A DNA stretch of 64,000 bases from Myrica gale. Its lineage: Eukaryota; Streptophyta; Magnoliopsida; Fagales; Myricaceae. Both the position numbers and the translations under genes were made by a program. The stretch spans positions 21,154,374 to 21,218,373 of the forward strand of contig OZ005607.1 in the NCBI GenBank assembly GCA_963930655.1, in the 5' to 3' direction. Of the stretch, positions 45,868 through 56,527 are shown piece after piece. The notes under the pieces were generated by a model. The model made no database searches. It saw only the letters and a list, made by a program, of their open reading frames with translations, and was not told where the DNA came from. The stretch's first letter is position 1. Each line of letters opens with the position of its first letter.

Positions 45868-46420
45868 CATTGTGGGAGCCATGTCGTGAAGGAAGGGAAG
45901 GAGATTAGAGTGAAGAATAGGCAGAGGAAGCTGTACACAAATAGCCCTGGTTACAAGTGGCCGAGCTACAAGCAAACCATGTGGAGTCATATTGTGTTCG
46001 AGCATCCAGCAACCTTCGAAACAATAGCGATGGAGCCGGAGAAGAAGGAGATTACTGAAGATCTGTTGACTTTCAGCAAGAGTAAGGACTTATATGCAAA
46101 GATTGGAAAGGCCTGGAAGAGCGGTTATCTACTTTACGGGCCTCCGGGTACTGGGAATTCGACGATGATTGCAGCAATGACGAATCTGTTGAACTACGAT
46201 GTCTACGATCTTGAGCTTACAGGAGTGAAGGACAACACAGAGCTGAGGAAGCTTTTGATTGAGACAACCAGTAAGTCTATGATTGTCAGAGCTGAGGAAG
46301 CTTACTAGTCAGAGGAAGAAGAAAGCAGAGAAATCTTCAGATGACGAGATTGAGAAGTCCCTTAGAAATTGCTAAGAAAGAAGCAAAGGAAGAGGGCAGC
46401 AGCAGCAAAATTTCGGCGCC
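45868..46420 (+). pseudogene. AAA-ATPase (AATP1/HSR4-like) fragment
   Basis: An open frame from about 45868 to 46308 encodes KEGKEIRVKNRQRKLYTNSP, MWSHIVFEHPATFETIAMEP, a Walker A region (YGPPGTGNST) and YDVYDLELTGVKDNTELRKL. This is the centre of plant AAA-ATPases of the ASD/AATP1 type. In the Walker A box the invariant Lys is Asn (AAT at 46156-46158), so ATP binding would be lost. The Walker B region that should follow TTSKS is missing, and the acidic-basic linker (RKKKAEKSSDDE) appears in another frame from about 46310. It covers about 150 of roughly 500 residues and has no intron, which is normal for this family. Confidence 0.85.
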
Positions 46421-47640
46421 CTATACAAAATTTCTGTGGCTCCGCCCCTGCTTCACTGTATTCAGCACCCCCTTCATCTTTCCGGGTTTCACTGACTTTT
46501 TCCTCAGACAGAGGGACAAGGTTGAGAGAGACTGTTCTCACATGGTTCTGGCGCCAAAGTCGTAAAGCTTGAAGAAGAAGATTAAAAGTGGAGTTAGATG
46601 TCTGTTTCCCGTTAGCGTTATTTTTCTCTTTGGTTTTGAAATTTCAACTCAAACAACTTACGTGTCATATTTATGGCCCTCGTCTTCAAACGGAGGGCTG
46701 GTAACAAGAGAATTTCTCCTCGTGCAATACCCTAGGTATTGTAGAGGAGCCGTGTCCCTCCAAAGAATCACAACATGCCAGAGATAACACGATCGGTACG
46801 ATAACAAAGCCACAAGTCGCCCAAAAACTTGTGACATCGATTCGACCTTTCATGCCTTTCAGTGAAACCTGTATCCATCTACGTAGTGTCGGTGCACAAG
46901 TTACCACAACTAAAAAAATTGCAACAAGTCAAGGGAATAAATGCGTACGACTCGTTGGGTTTGAATCTCAAGAAGCTTTAACAGTACGCCTTCAAGTAAG
47001 ACTTTGCCACCAGCCTCAATCGACAAGTCATATACGAGGGCGCGTAGATCAGGGTGATGTTCGTTTTGAGAAAAAATGTAGGATTTTAAAGAAGTTGTGA
47101 ATTTTTATGTTGAATAGTGTTTTATTGGTGTTTGTGTAAAGTGGAGAGATAAATGATTTGATGTAATTGTTTAATAAAAAAGTATTGGAGTTATGTGAAA
47201 AAGTATAGAGAGAGAAAATTTATGTTGAATAAAAAATTAAAAAGTTGTTGGAGATTGTGTAAAATGTATTGGTTTTTGTGTTTGAATTCTGAATATGTTC
47301 GGTCGTAGAATTGTGAATATACTTAGAATCCTGAAAATATGGTGAAAACGAACATACCCCAGGACTTTAAAGGAAGGCAAATTTTTCGGTACAGCAAATT
47401 TTCCCCTAATTTTTCTTTTTCTTTATATTTTGTTTTATTTATATTGATTTGTATAATGTGCTTATATAAATACGTATATACTTATAACTATCCCTTTTTT
47501 AAAATTCTTATGTTATTATACAATAAATTGAGTCACAATATAGTACAAAAAAATTGCAGGTACACATATAAAACATTGTTGTCACAATACATTATCTTTG
47601 TGTGTGTGTGTGTGCGCTAATTAACCTAAGTACTTTATAT
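46421..47640. other. Unassigned stretch before the right end of the composite CACTA
   Basis: Near 46430-46455 CTGTGGCTCCGCCCCTG resembles an inverted hAT terminus. A plus frame at 46831-47100 (89 codons) is not recognised. From 47100 the sequence is AT-rich, and a GT microsatellite lies at 47600-47614. Confidence 0.35.
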
Positions 47641-48117
47641 GTATGTACCTATCTAATGACTAAATCATAGCCTCTAAGACCATATATTAAGTTATGTACT
47701 TTAATTATATAAGCTAATCTCACAATATATTATTGTTTGAAATTAAATAAAATGTCCAAGTTAATAGTATTATATCACTAACTATTCAAAATATATATGC
47801 TCATTATAAGTATGATAATATATGTTTTATAAACTATTTAGATTTAGTCAATAAACATGCAGTTACTATAACAATCATACGTATAATTTAAAATATATCA
47901 TATAACAACTTCAATGTTCATAACACTCTAATTCCATATTTTTTTAAGTAGGTCCCTTTAAAATAAAATTTTTCAAATACATGACAAAATAAAATTATAT
48001 ATTAAAAAGAATATAATAAGATATAAAATAATTATTTACATCAATTAACTTATAATTAATAAATAATTTTTTTATTTTAATTAGACTATTTTAAATTTTT
48101 TATTTTATTTATATTAA

Positions 48118-48408
48118 AATTTTTCGCAATACAATGTTGACACAAACGGTGCTAAAGGCGGGACTTTTTAGCGGCGGTCACGGTGACCGCCCGTTGTAGG
48201 TACCGAATTTCTAGCAGCGTTTGTGCATAAACGTTGCTAGAGGTGGGTCTCTAGCAGCGATCGCGACCGCTGCTAAAAGACTGCCGCTAAAGGTTAGACT
48301 TTTAACGGCGTTTGCTGACAAACGTCATGAGAAACCACAAACGCAGCGAAATGGTGTCTTTAGCAGCGTTTTTAGCGACCGCCGCTAAAGACCAATTTTT
48401 TTGTAGTT
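48118..48408 (-). repeat. Right-hand subterminal repeats of the composite CACTA
   Basis: Dense GCGGCGGTCACGGTGACCG, AGCAGCGTTT and TAGCAGCG motifs in both orientations end in TTTTTTTGTAGTT. The expected last base G is T. It closely resembles the left subterminal array of the nested CACTA at 36549-37010, read inverted. Confidence 0.8.
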
Positions 48409-48935
48409 ACATACGTTCAGAAACCATGTGGTCAAAATCATGACTTGGAAATTAGTATTCTTTTGTGTACTTTTTTTAGTATATCTACAATCAGGTTGAT
48501 AAGATAAATTTTTCTGTATCTGTTTTTAGTTCATCAAGGTTAACTTAGAACAAATTATTGTTGCAAATTTTTTATATCCTAAAATATTTGAATTTCGTTT
48601 TTAATAATATTATATAATTAATCTGGCCCCCTAATAGGAAAATTCTAGCTCCGCCACTGCTGGCACGAAAGCTGAATGTTGCTAGTCATATCGGGTTGTT
48701 GTGCAGGCTTGCAGGATGTTTCTCTGGCTCTTGCGGCAACACTCGCTAGTGAGCTGGGCGACGAAGGGCACTCCCACTCAAAATGAAGAGCAAACCGGGT
48801 ATGGGCAATTTGATTTTGAAAACGGGTCAAAACATTTTAAATGACTTGTACTCTTCTTCACCATTGGATCTCCAACTTTTAATCTCTACCGTAGATTAAC
48901 ACTATTTAGCACCATAGTACTTAGCACAGTACCCG
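48409..48935. other. Spacer with a hAT-like right terminus
   Basis: AT-rich sequence with TTCTAGCTCCGCCACTG ending at about 48659, which is a typical inverted hAT end (CAGTGGCGGAGCTAGAA). Its left partner was not found. The following 270 bp are unassigned. Confidence 0.45.
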
Positions 48936-49110
48936 TCAAATTAGTTGTAAATGGTAACTCTACTTTATCACCTTAAGAAAACTCAAGTTTTAATTCTGTT
49001 TCTAAATGTTGATATTATCTAATTTTTTCGTTAAAGCAGGAACCAGAAATAATATTCAGAGGCTACTGGCTCAAGTGGTATATAACAGAGATGTGGTTGT
49101 TGAGCTTATG
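48936..49110 (+). pseudogene. Duplicated LRK10L intron/exon scrap
   Basis: This segment is similar to 58310-58480 within the LRK10L pseudogene. Both share TCAAATTAGTTNTAAATNG, AACTCTACTTT, GAGTTTTAATTCTGTTTCTAA-like words, and a GCAGGAACCAGA acceptor followed by TGGTATATAACA. It is the remnant of a second LRK10L-type copy. A CACTA element of another family begins at its right edge. Confidence 0.75.
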
Positions 49111-49769
49111 TTTGTCACCCAAAGTGGCAATTTTGTCAGCTAATTTTGTGTCATATTGACGAAATTGAAAATCGTCATGCCCAGTACATTCTATCCGTTC
49201 GCATGAACTTTGCGAACGTAATCTCTATAAGTTCGGATAGCTCATGCGAACGGTTGGTCCAATAAATTTTTTCATGGACAATCCGTGCGCACGGTTATAT
49301 AGAACCGTCCGCAAAGTAATATATTTTCGTCCTGACGCTTACATAAAGGCGTCCACACCGTTGTTTCATTTATGACAAAATAGTTATTTATCAGCTTCAA
49401 AAACCGTTCGAATCCTCACGTAGACAGTTCTGTTGAACACTTTCGAACGTGGTTTATTACTGTTCGAACGGTTGGTTATTAAAAAACTGTGTGCACACAA
49501 GAATAACCGTGAAGATGGATGAACCGTTCGAACGTTATGCGTGCGCACGTTATCATTGCACAAGAACCGTTTGAACCGTTTGCTACGTATTTGAATTAAT
49601 TTAATTAGAAATTTCAAAATAATTTGTAAATAATATAAATAGAAAGATATTCAATGCTCATAATATAGTAAAATGTCTACAAATATGCAATCGTCATTAA
49701 AAGTAAATAAAATACATAATCGATAAGTACTGACAAAGTAGTAAAAATACACAAATCTACCCAAATTTT

Positions 49770-52051
49770 CGTTTGGGTGTCGTACGAAATTGCAGTTGTC
49801 TGATCTGCTCCATCATCTGCTCACGCATCTACTCCGTCATTAGTCGCATCCTTCGTTCTTGTTGTTCCAGTAAGTTCATATGCTGCTCCTGCATCATGTT
49901 CTGATGCTCTTCATCTTTTTTCTGTTGCTGCTCCGCCATCATCTGCATCAGCTCTTCGTCTTTCTTCTGTTGCTGCTCCTCCATCATCTGTAGATGCTCT
50001 CGCTTTGTCTGCTCCATATCTGAGCACTTCATATTCCATCTATCTAGGCCCCATCTCCTCAATCTCTAGTCTGGCCTCCTCCAATCTCCATGACAAATTA
50101 ACGGACGATGCTGATGAAGATGATCCAACAGACCGTACTAAACGGCCTAAACCTTGCACGTAATCCGCTTTCGTCCCCAACACCTCAGCGAAAATCTCCA
50201 CTTTGGTGTATGACTTTCCCTCTGACTCGTGTTGCAATTGTAACGCCTCTATTTTTCCTACAAAATTAGAAAAGAAGATAAAATTAGCAAATATGAAATA
50301 TAAACGCATACGAATGCATCATTAATTCTAACGTTACAACTTCAAAAAAAAATTTGTGCATCTTCTACTATCCACATGTCATCCTTATTAGTATGCATCT
50401 TTTGATACAACAATGTAGGACTAATCTAATCAGATTCTGGATCTTTCTGTACACCAAAAGAAATATAGAACGTGCATATTAAAATACCTAAGTCATTTAT
50501 TTAAATAATATCTAATAAAAATGTAAATTTATTACTTACTAACAACGCTCTTGCGTGTTGGAAGGACCTTACTCCCGATGTGTGTACAATCATCAGATTA
50601 GCTCTATTCTCCTTGTTGATTACACTCCACTACATTATACATTTACAGTTGTTACCATAATTAATAACAAAATAAAATAAACGTTCAGGATGGAATAAAA
50701 ATGTTTAACCTGAAATTCCTTACTCGCAAATAAATCACAAACACGAGTTCATTCTTCCTTGTTCATATCAGGATACGGGTGCTCTAATGCCTCTTCTTTG
50801 AAATTGAACACCGAGTAATGCTGGAACATTCTATTTATGTGTGTCATGTACGCTGTGTTCATCGTAGATGCCACAGTGATGCGATCCTCGGCTCGGTCGT
50901 AATCTAGTTGGAAGTCGTCTTTAACAAATATAACAGTTAGTACGTAAAAAAATTTCAATAATTAAAATTTAATAAATTATACTTACCAACACTCGGTTCA
51001 TCACATACGATTTAACCTCGTCGAGGACCTCCTTCCACTTACTCGTCTCAAATTGGACATGTTGTCGAACGAGAGCACCAATATGGCTCGAAAGCATTGA
51101 GGAAGCCTTGTCATTACCACTCGTACATCTATCAGGGATATGGACAGTCAACTTTCCTCCGATACGAGCCTTGAGTAAGGGCAATCCCGCACGTACTACC
51201 TCGAACGTGTCTGATTCCGGACATCACTACAAATGAAGAACAATATCTTTACAATTCAGTTAAGCATAGAAATTTAAAAGTCATAATATTTAATCAAGAT
51301 TGACAGGGTAAGATACTTACACGCACAACTACTTTGGGTGCCTACTGGACTGACGATGGTAGGGGACGGTCATCCGTTCCTGTCCCTAAGTGAAGGACCC
51401 GACACTGCTAGTGTATTGGCACTACGCTCAGGTCGAACTGATGAATTGCACCGAAGACGTTTTCCTCCCGTTGGCATGATGTCATCCTGTGACAAAATAA
51501 ATCAATATTAGAGAAAAAAAGCACAATAAATTATAGAGCTCAAAATGAATATAAAATAGAAACGCAAAGTAAATTGAAACGATAAAGTTACTTTAGTCCT
51601 CGGAGTCATATTCTTCAGAATCACTACAATCTTCACTGAACGATTTCGAGGAATCATCGCTTCCTTCTACTTTATGTTGTTGTGGACCACTCTCATCGGT
51701 CACCGGAACATAAGCCTCGATGTCATTTCTAGTCAACGGGATCATGTCAATGGAGCTAAAGTCCTCACCACTCGGTTGAGGTTCTAAAGTCACTATCCGG
51801 TTAGAAACTTCTGAAATTGACTCTCCGTGAAATACCCAATGAGTGTAACTCTAGTCAAACCCAATTATGAATGAATGATCCTCCATCTTAACCATACGTT
51901 GAAACAACACATTCTTACATCTCTTACATGGACATCTTATAAGTCCCCGACTATCTGCATAACTACAGGTAACACTCATAAAATCCCGAACACCAGCACT
52001 ATACTTCGCACTTTTGAGTCTATCAGCCTCATAAATCCAACTTTTATCCAT
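49770..52051 (-). pseudogene. TNPA-like CACTA protein gene (Transposase_24)
   Basis: Exon-like blocks on the minus strand. The first, from ATG 52051, has the transposase-associated domain: MDKSWIYEADRLKSAKYSAG and then GLIRCPCKRCKNVLF, followed by an acidic stretch (51793-51593). A second group (51184-50749) has the En/Spm Transposase_24 core: HIPDRCTSGNDKASSMLSSH, WKEVLDEVKSYVMNRV and DFQLDYDRAEDRI. The last part (50309-49829) has SEGKSYTKVEIFAEVLG and a glutamine-rich coiled coil of MMxEQQQKKDEE repeats. TNPA-type proteins bind the subterminal repeats and help transposition. Stops inside exon 1 (after FIIGFD) and near the C-terminus show decay, or else unusual splicing. Confidence 0.8.
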
Positions 52052-53640
52052 ATTGTTCCTTCAAAGACGAAAATACAAACAATAATGCATTATGACCGGA
52101 TCATACTCAACTCCAATTTCTTTGGGTTTTAGGTCCTATCTCATTCAAGTTTACAATATCACGTACTGCACGTAATTGACTCGACCATTATGACTGATGC
52201 TCTAGAAATTTCTTCAGCATTTCCCCTCAGCCCCCAGATACATGCCTACAACATTGAACATAAACACCTACCATTGAAGACAAGTGTGTAAACTCAATAC
52301 TGAATGTGTATCCGAAGGACAAAAGGAGATTTACGCATATTGAAAACTCAAATTGTCCATAATATGGACAATTCAAGAATTACACCGAGTTCGTTATCCA
52401 AACTCCTTGTAATTCTTACATGGGGGCTAAAGCTACTAAATGAATGCATCAACATAACAACAAAAACCATTCGGACGTGTTCATAACTTCCGAACCATAC
52501 ATATTAGCGTACAGACGTTTTTAGCAAAATGTCTGAACTAAAAACTAGAGTCCGGACGGTCTATAAGCCCTCCTGACTGCGATTGTCGAACAAAACAGTT
52601 CTTCGACCCACAAACTCTATTTTCACCACAAATTCATGTCAAAATCAACCCAAATCACAAACATTTTAACATAAACACATCACAACCAACCTCAAACTCC
52701 TTTGCTATCGTTTTAGACCCTAAAAATTCAAAAAACACATGCTTCGATATCCTAAAATCCATGTTTTTCATCCTAAAACAAAAGAAAATTTAAAATTCAC
52801 TAACCTAAAACGCAATCCAATACGAAATCCCAAATGAGTTGCTCCTTTCACACCCTTTTCAATGAGATTGACGTCCAAAATCAGCTCTCATCTTCTCCTA
52901 TTGCTCAAATCTCTCAAATTTTCTAAGTTTTTTTACGTTTTGGCTATAATGTCTGCGATTTCCCATCTTTCAAACGAATACAACCCGTTCGGACGCCTAC
53001 GTGTATAAGTTTTCGCGGGAATCGTTGCCGCCTAAAATTTCACATAGTCCACACGCAAACTTACATTTCACGACACCGTTTTAGAAATCCCGAAACGACA
53101 GGTCTGATCATCAGCAAACACGTCCGGACGCGTTACGTATTGCTCGGACGCTGACTTACAAATCTCCAAACGACAACGTCACAATGATACGATCATAAAC
53201 GCAAGCGTCCGAACGTGGTATAATATCGTTCGGACGGTTTTATTTCGTAATACAATACCGTTCGACCTTAAAGAAAATAGTCCGGACGATTGTATGTCTG
53301 TCTGAACGGGTTTTCAAAGCTCATACCATTCAATTTATTACCAAATTTTAAATAATATAAATGACCTCAACTATGTTTGATAGTAGTTTCGAAGTTGGAA
53401 GGAGTGTAACGAAATGAGAAACATAATATTAATTAACATGTTGTACTGAGTTTTAATAAATAGAAATAACATAACTGAAATAACATAAATATTTTAAATC
53501 TCCTCAAAACATAACATAAACAAAATAACAACTGATACAATCCCAATACATGTACTCGAAACATAATATAAAAATAAATGTCCTCAAAATATAATAAAAA
53601 TAAATGTCATAATAAAGCAAAGTAAATATCTATTGCTCAT
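52052..53640. other. Intergenic part of the CACTA element
   Basis: No Tnp2 transposase or other coding match. CGTCCGAACG-like motifs recur at 52490-52570 and 52975-53310. A divergent or internal promoter could lie here, but none can be shown. Confidence 0.5.
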
Positions 53641-54752
53641 CATCCGCAGGCTGTAGAACCGTCCGGACATCTCTCATGTGCTCCTCAAGCAAAACGACCC
53701 TCTGGGTCAAGGCAACTAACTATGCACTGGGTGCCACATCCTTGAGGACTGACTTAACCTCAGTCACCTCCTTCTTCCACTCACCATCCATGCTCTCGAC
53801 CTTACGCTCCAGAGATGTCAGCCGAGAATTGATATCACCCACCATTTCATGGGTGGGCTCCATTACCGTTCGCATATGCTCAGTCAGCTCAGGCATCATA
53901 GCCGCCACCCAACTCGATCACTGTGTCTCGAGTCCCAGGATGGAGCCCTGTCTTGGATCCTGCTCCTGGGTCCCCTCAGCCGACTCATGTCGTCTACCTC
54001 TACCTGCCCTCGCAGCACTCATTACTCGACGTGTCTGCGGCATCGATTTTGAGAGCGTTGTGTTGTTAATCAACCCAAGTGGAACCACCCTCGGGTACCA
54101 TCACGGCGTGCAGGAACTGGGTCAGAAGAATACCGTAAGGCAACAAAATCTGAGCATCGGTCATCAGGGCCTCAGCACGGACGACATGGTAGATGTATGA
54201 TGTCAAATCAACAGGAAGTCCACGTACAACTGCAAGGTACAAGAATTCGGCCCGGTCATAAGACAGCTCTGTTGTGTGCTTCTTTGGGTCGATAGCGGAA
54301 CATAGGATCAGGTTCATGATCCTCCAAAAAGAAAGTAACTACCCATGTTGCATGTTGCTTCCCTCCAAGATAGTTGTATCCTGGCCCAGAAACATCCGGA
54401 TAACCTCAGCCTTAGTAGGCCCACCCTCCTCTGTTAGTGGCAGGTTGGGGAACGCTGTCACATCCCTCCCGTACACCAAGAAGCTCGATATCTCGTCCGG
54501 TGAGAACTCTCGCACCAAGTTCATCGACACATAACCGGTCCTCTAGAGGAACGGAAGCCAACCTGCCTGCTTCACTACCTCTGGGAGTTTCCGATCCTCA
54601 TATCGAAGCTCGTAGAAATCTGCCAACTGGATTTGTCGCTGGACAACGATCGAGCGGGGCATGATTCTTGTCGTATGCTGCTCCAACGATAAAACTGGAA
54701 TAAAAGATTGCTCAACATCGGCTTGGCTGCTGCTACGCTGACGCTTGCTCAT
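53640..54752 (-). pseudogene. Putative plant transposon protein gene (Transposase_32-like)
   Basis: It starts with MSKRQRSSSQADVEQSF and continues through FYELRYEDRKLPEVVKQAGW, LVREFSPDEISSFLVYGRDV and LILCSAIDPKKHTTELSYDR to EFLYLAVVRGLPVDLTSYIY and LPYGILLTQFLHAVMVP. The arrangement matches the 'putative plant transposon protein' domain found in many plant genomes next to mobile elements. A coiled-coil-like tail follows (SRLTSLERKVESMDGEWKK, 53720-53908). At least three in-frame stops interrupt it, so it is decayed. It lies upstream of the TNPA-like gene in the same orientation. Confidence 0.65.
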
Positions 54753-54859
54753 TTTTTGAAAATCTGTACAAAAGTGTTCGCACGGTTATAAATCCCTCCG
54801 AGCAGTTACAGAAACTCGTTCGAACTATATGATTAACAATGAAATATGCAAATTTAATA

Positions 54860-55215
54860 TGAAAAGGCGTCCGGACACAGACAAAATGACAACATATCCC
54901 TTTAGGGATACTACAAGGCGTCCGAACAGTTTTCGATAGCCGTCCGAACTTAAAACAGATAAGAAAACAATTTAAATTTATCATAGAAACATCCGGACTG
55001 CATTGGTTTAGCATCCGAACACAACGTATCCCTTTTGGGATTCCACTTGGCATCTGAACCGATTTGGATATCCGTCCGAACTAAATACATATAATAAAAC
55101 TATTTAAATTTAATATAAAACTGTCAAGACATGTTTCCTGTAACGTTCTGGCATTCTAATAACGACAACGTATACCTTCAAGGATACTAATCGGCGTCCG
55201 AACGAAAGATTACAA
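54860..55215. repeat. Tandem repeat, about 133-143-bp unit, in the CACTA end
   Basis: Three units share TATCCCTTT-GGGAT-like blocks (54894, 55027 and a diverged one at 55170), followed by GGCGTCCGAAC or GGCATCTGAAC and ATATCCGTCCGAACT. Each unit contains several subterminal motifs. Short frames across it are chance readings. Confidence 0.75.
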
Positions 55216-55843
55216 TGTCCAGAAGGGACGGGGACGATGACAGAGTTAACTCGTCATGGCAGCGTCCCAAAACCTCTCACACACTACCTAAAACACCACC
55301 AAATCACCAAATATACTTAAAACAATCCTAACACTTAACACAATCAATTTCTATGTAAAACCCAATCAAAAAACACAATGTACTATACAAAAAATAGAAT
55401 TGAAATCTTATATATAAAACTATAAAAAAACAAAAAACTTAAACCTAAAATCATGTTTAAAATCAACAAAACATACCTGGATGTGATTAGAACGTCGAAT
55501 GAATGAGTTTACGTCAAGATTTAGGAAGGAAACAAGTGAGGGTCGAGAGAGTTTAAATGATAAAACGTGTGGTTTTGATGAAAATGTCGATCTGTTCACG
55601 TTTTTCATAAGTGGTGGACGCCGTCCTGTAGGTTAAGTGTCGTCCAGACATTTTACAACACACGTGGCTCAATGAGTGTCCTTCGCATTAAATGCCAAAA
55701 TTTAAACAGTTTAAAACGGTTCGACAAATTAAATACGTCCGGACGGTTTTCACCTGAATTCGCGCGACGTGGAAGCACACGTTTGGCTGAATAAACGTCA
55801 TGATTTGTCCGAACTGGAAAAAATTACAACTTTGTCGGGAGTG

Positions 55844-56077
55844 TCCCAAAAATACTCTATATTATTATATTATTGACTTAATGACATTTTGACCCATATT
55901 ATTACTGACATACATTTTGCATTCCAACGTCAACTTGACAAGCACGTGAGTCTGACTTTTTTCTGCCCAATATACCGTTAATAGTGTTACGAAATGAGAC
56001 AACCCTTTGCTGAGTTATTGAACACATATGACATTCACGTGATATTTCAGACCCTGATTTTATAAATAAAAAAATAA
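55844..56077. other. AT-rich spacer
   Basis: No coding signal or terminal repeat recognised. It ends in AAAAAAATAA, the left copy of the MITE duplication. Confidence 0.5.
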
Positions 56078-56441
56078 GGGAATTTGGTATTTTGATCCTT
56101 GGGTTTATACCCCTTTGGCAAATGGGTCATTCAATTTCAAATTTCAAATTTTTAGTCCTTGAGTTTTCTTTTTTTGACGAAATGGTCATTCCGTTAGTCT
56201 GTCGTCCATATCCTTAACGGATTTGAAGCGGTCGACCGGATATATGTGTAAAAAATTAGCGGTCGATCGGTACAAATTTGCTGACATGTTAGAGAGCTCC
56301 GTTAAGCATGTGGACGACAGACTGACGGAAGGACCATTTCGTCAAACAAAAAAAATTCAAGAACTAAAAATTTGAAATTTGAAAATGAATGACCTATTTG
56401 CCAAATGGGTATAAACCCAAAGACCAAATTGTCAAATTCCC
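56078..56441. mobile_element. Mutator-like MITE with 130-bp inverted repeats
   Basis: Left arm (56078-56208) starts GGGAATTTGGTATTTTG; right arm (56312-56441), read inverted, starts GGGAATTTGACAATTTGG. The arms match over about 130 bp, including CCAAATGGGT-type and GACGACAGACTGACGG-type blocks. Flanks are AAAAAAATAA on the left and AAAAAAAATAA on the right, a 9-11-bp duplication as made by Mutator-like elements. The 100-bp centre holds GCGGTCGACCGG and GCGGTCGATCGG. Confidence 0.85.
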
Positions 56442-56527
56442 AAAAAAAATAACCTCAGGACCATATGAGTAAAAGTGAGATGAGTCTTTAAAAAAAAAAA
56501 GTGAGATGAGTCGTCAATTTTTTCACT

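Larger units (their letters stand above)
31371..48408 (+). mobile_element. Large composite CACTA transposon carrying host gene pieces
   Basis: The left end begins CACTCTATAGCAACG, followed by GCTGCTATAG and an AT-rich block containing AAATATGAAATTAGAG and TGAAGTTGGTATATGAT. The right end, read inverted from 48408, begins AACTACAAAAAAATTGG and continues with GCGGCGGTC repeats. It then has the same AT-rich block (AATATGGAATTAGAG, TGAAGTTGTTATATGAT at about 47890-47945). The ends are therefore inverted copies of one CACTA family, the same family as the inner element at 36549-42502. Both outer termini carry substitutions and no matching 3-bp duplication was found, so this is older and its limits are less certain. 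No Tnp2 or TNPA sequence is seen. Between the ends lie pieces of at least five host genes, two hAT elements and the nested CACTA. Confidence 0.6.
49116..55843 (-). mobile_element. CACTA transposon with TNPA-like and second gene, no Tnp2
   Basis: The right terminus, read inverted, is CACTCCCGACAAAGTTG (ending at 55843). The left terminus is tentatively CACCCAAAGTGG at 49116. Both ends and the intergenic middle carry many copies of CGTTCGAACGGTT/CGTCCGAACG/GTCCGGACG motifs in both orientations (49180-49590, 52490-53330, 54770-55830), as expected for CACTA subterminal repeats. Two gene remnants lie on the minus strand: a Transposase_24/TNPA-type gene and a Transposase_32-type gene. No Tnp2 transposase is seen. 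The left flank is an LRK10L-like scrap. A clear 3-bp duplication was not found, so the limits are approximate. Confidence 0.65.

Noticed and set aside
31371-48408. Intact host genes within the composite CACTA
   Set aside because: Each match covers only part of a protein family, borders are abrupt and neighbours are unrelated, which fits captured fragments.
48120-48408. A separate short MITE
   Set aside because: The sequence is the inverted counterpart of the CACTA left end at 36549-37010 with the same inner AT-rich block, so it is better read as a CACTA right end.
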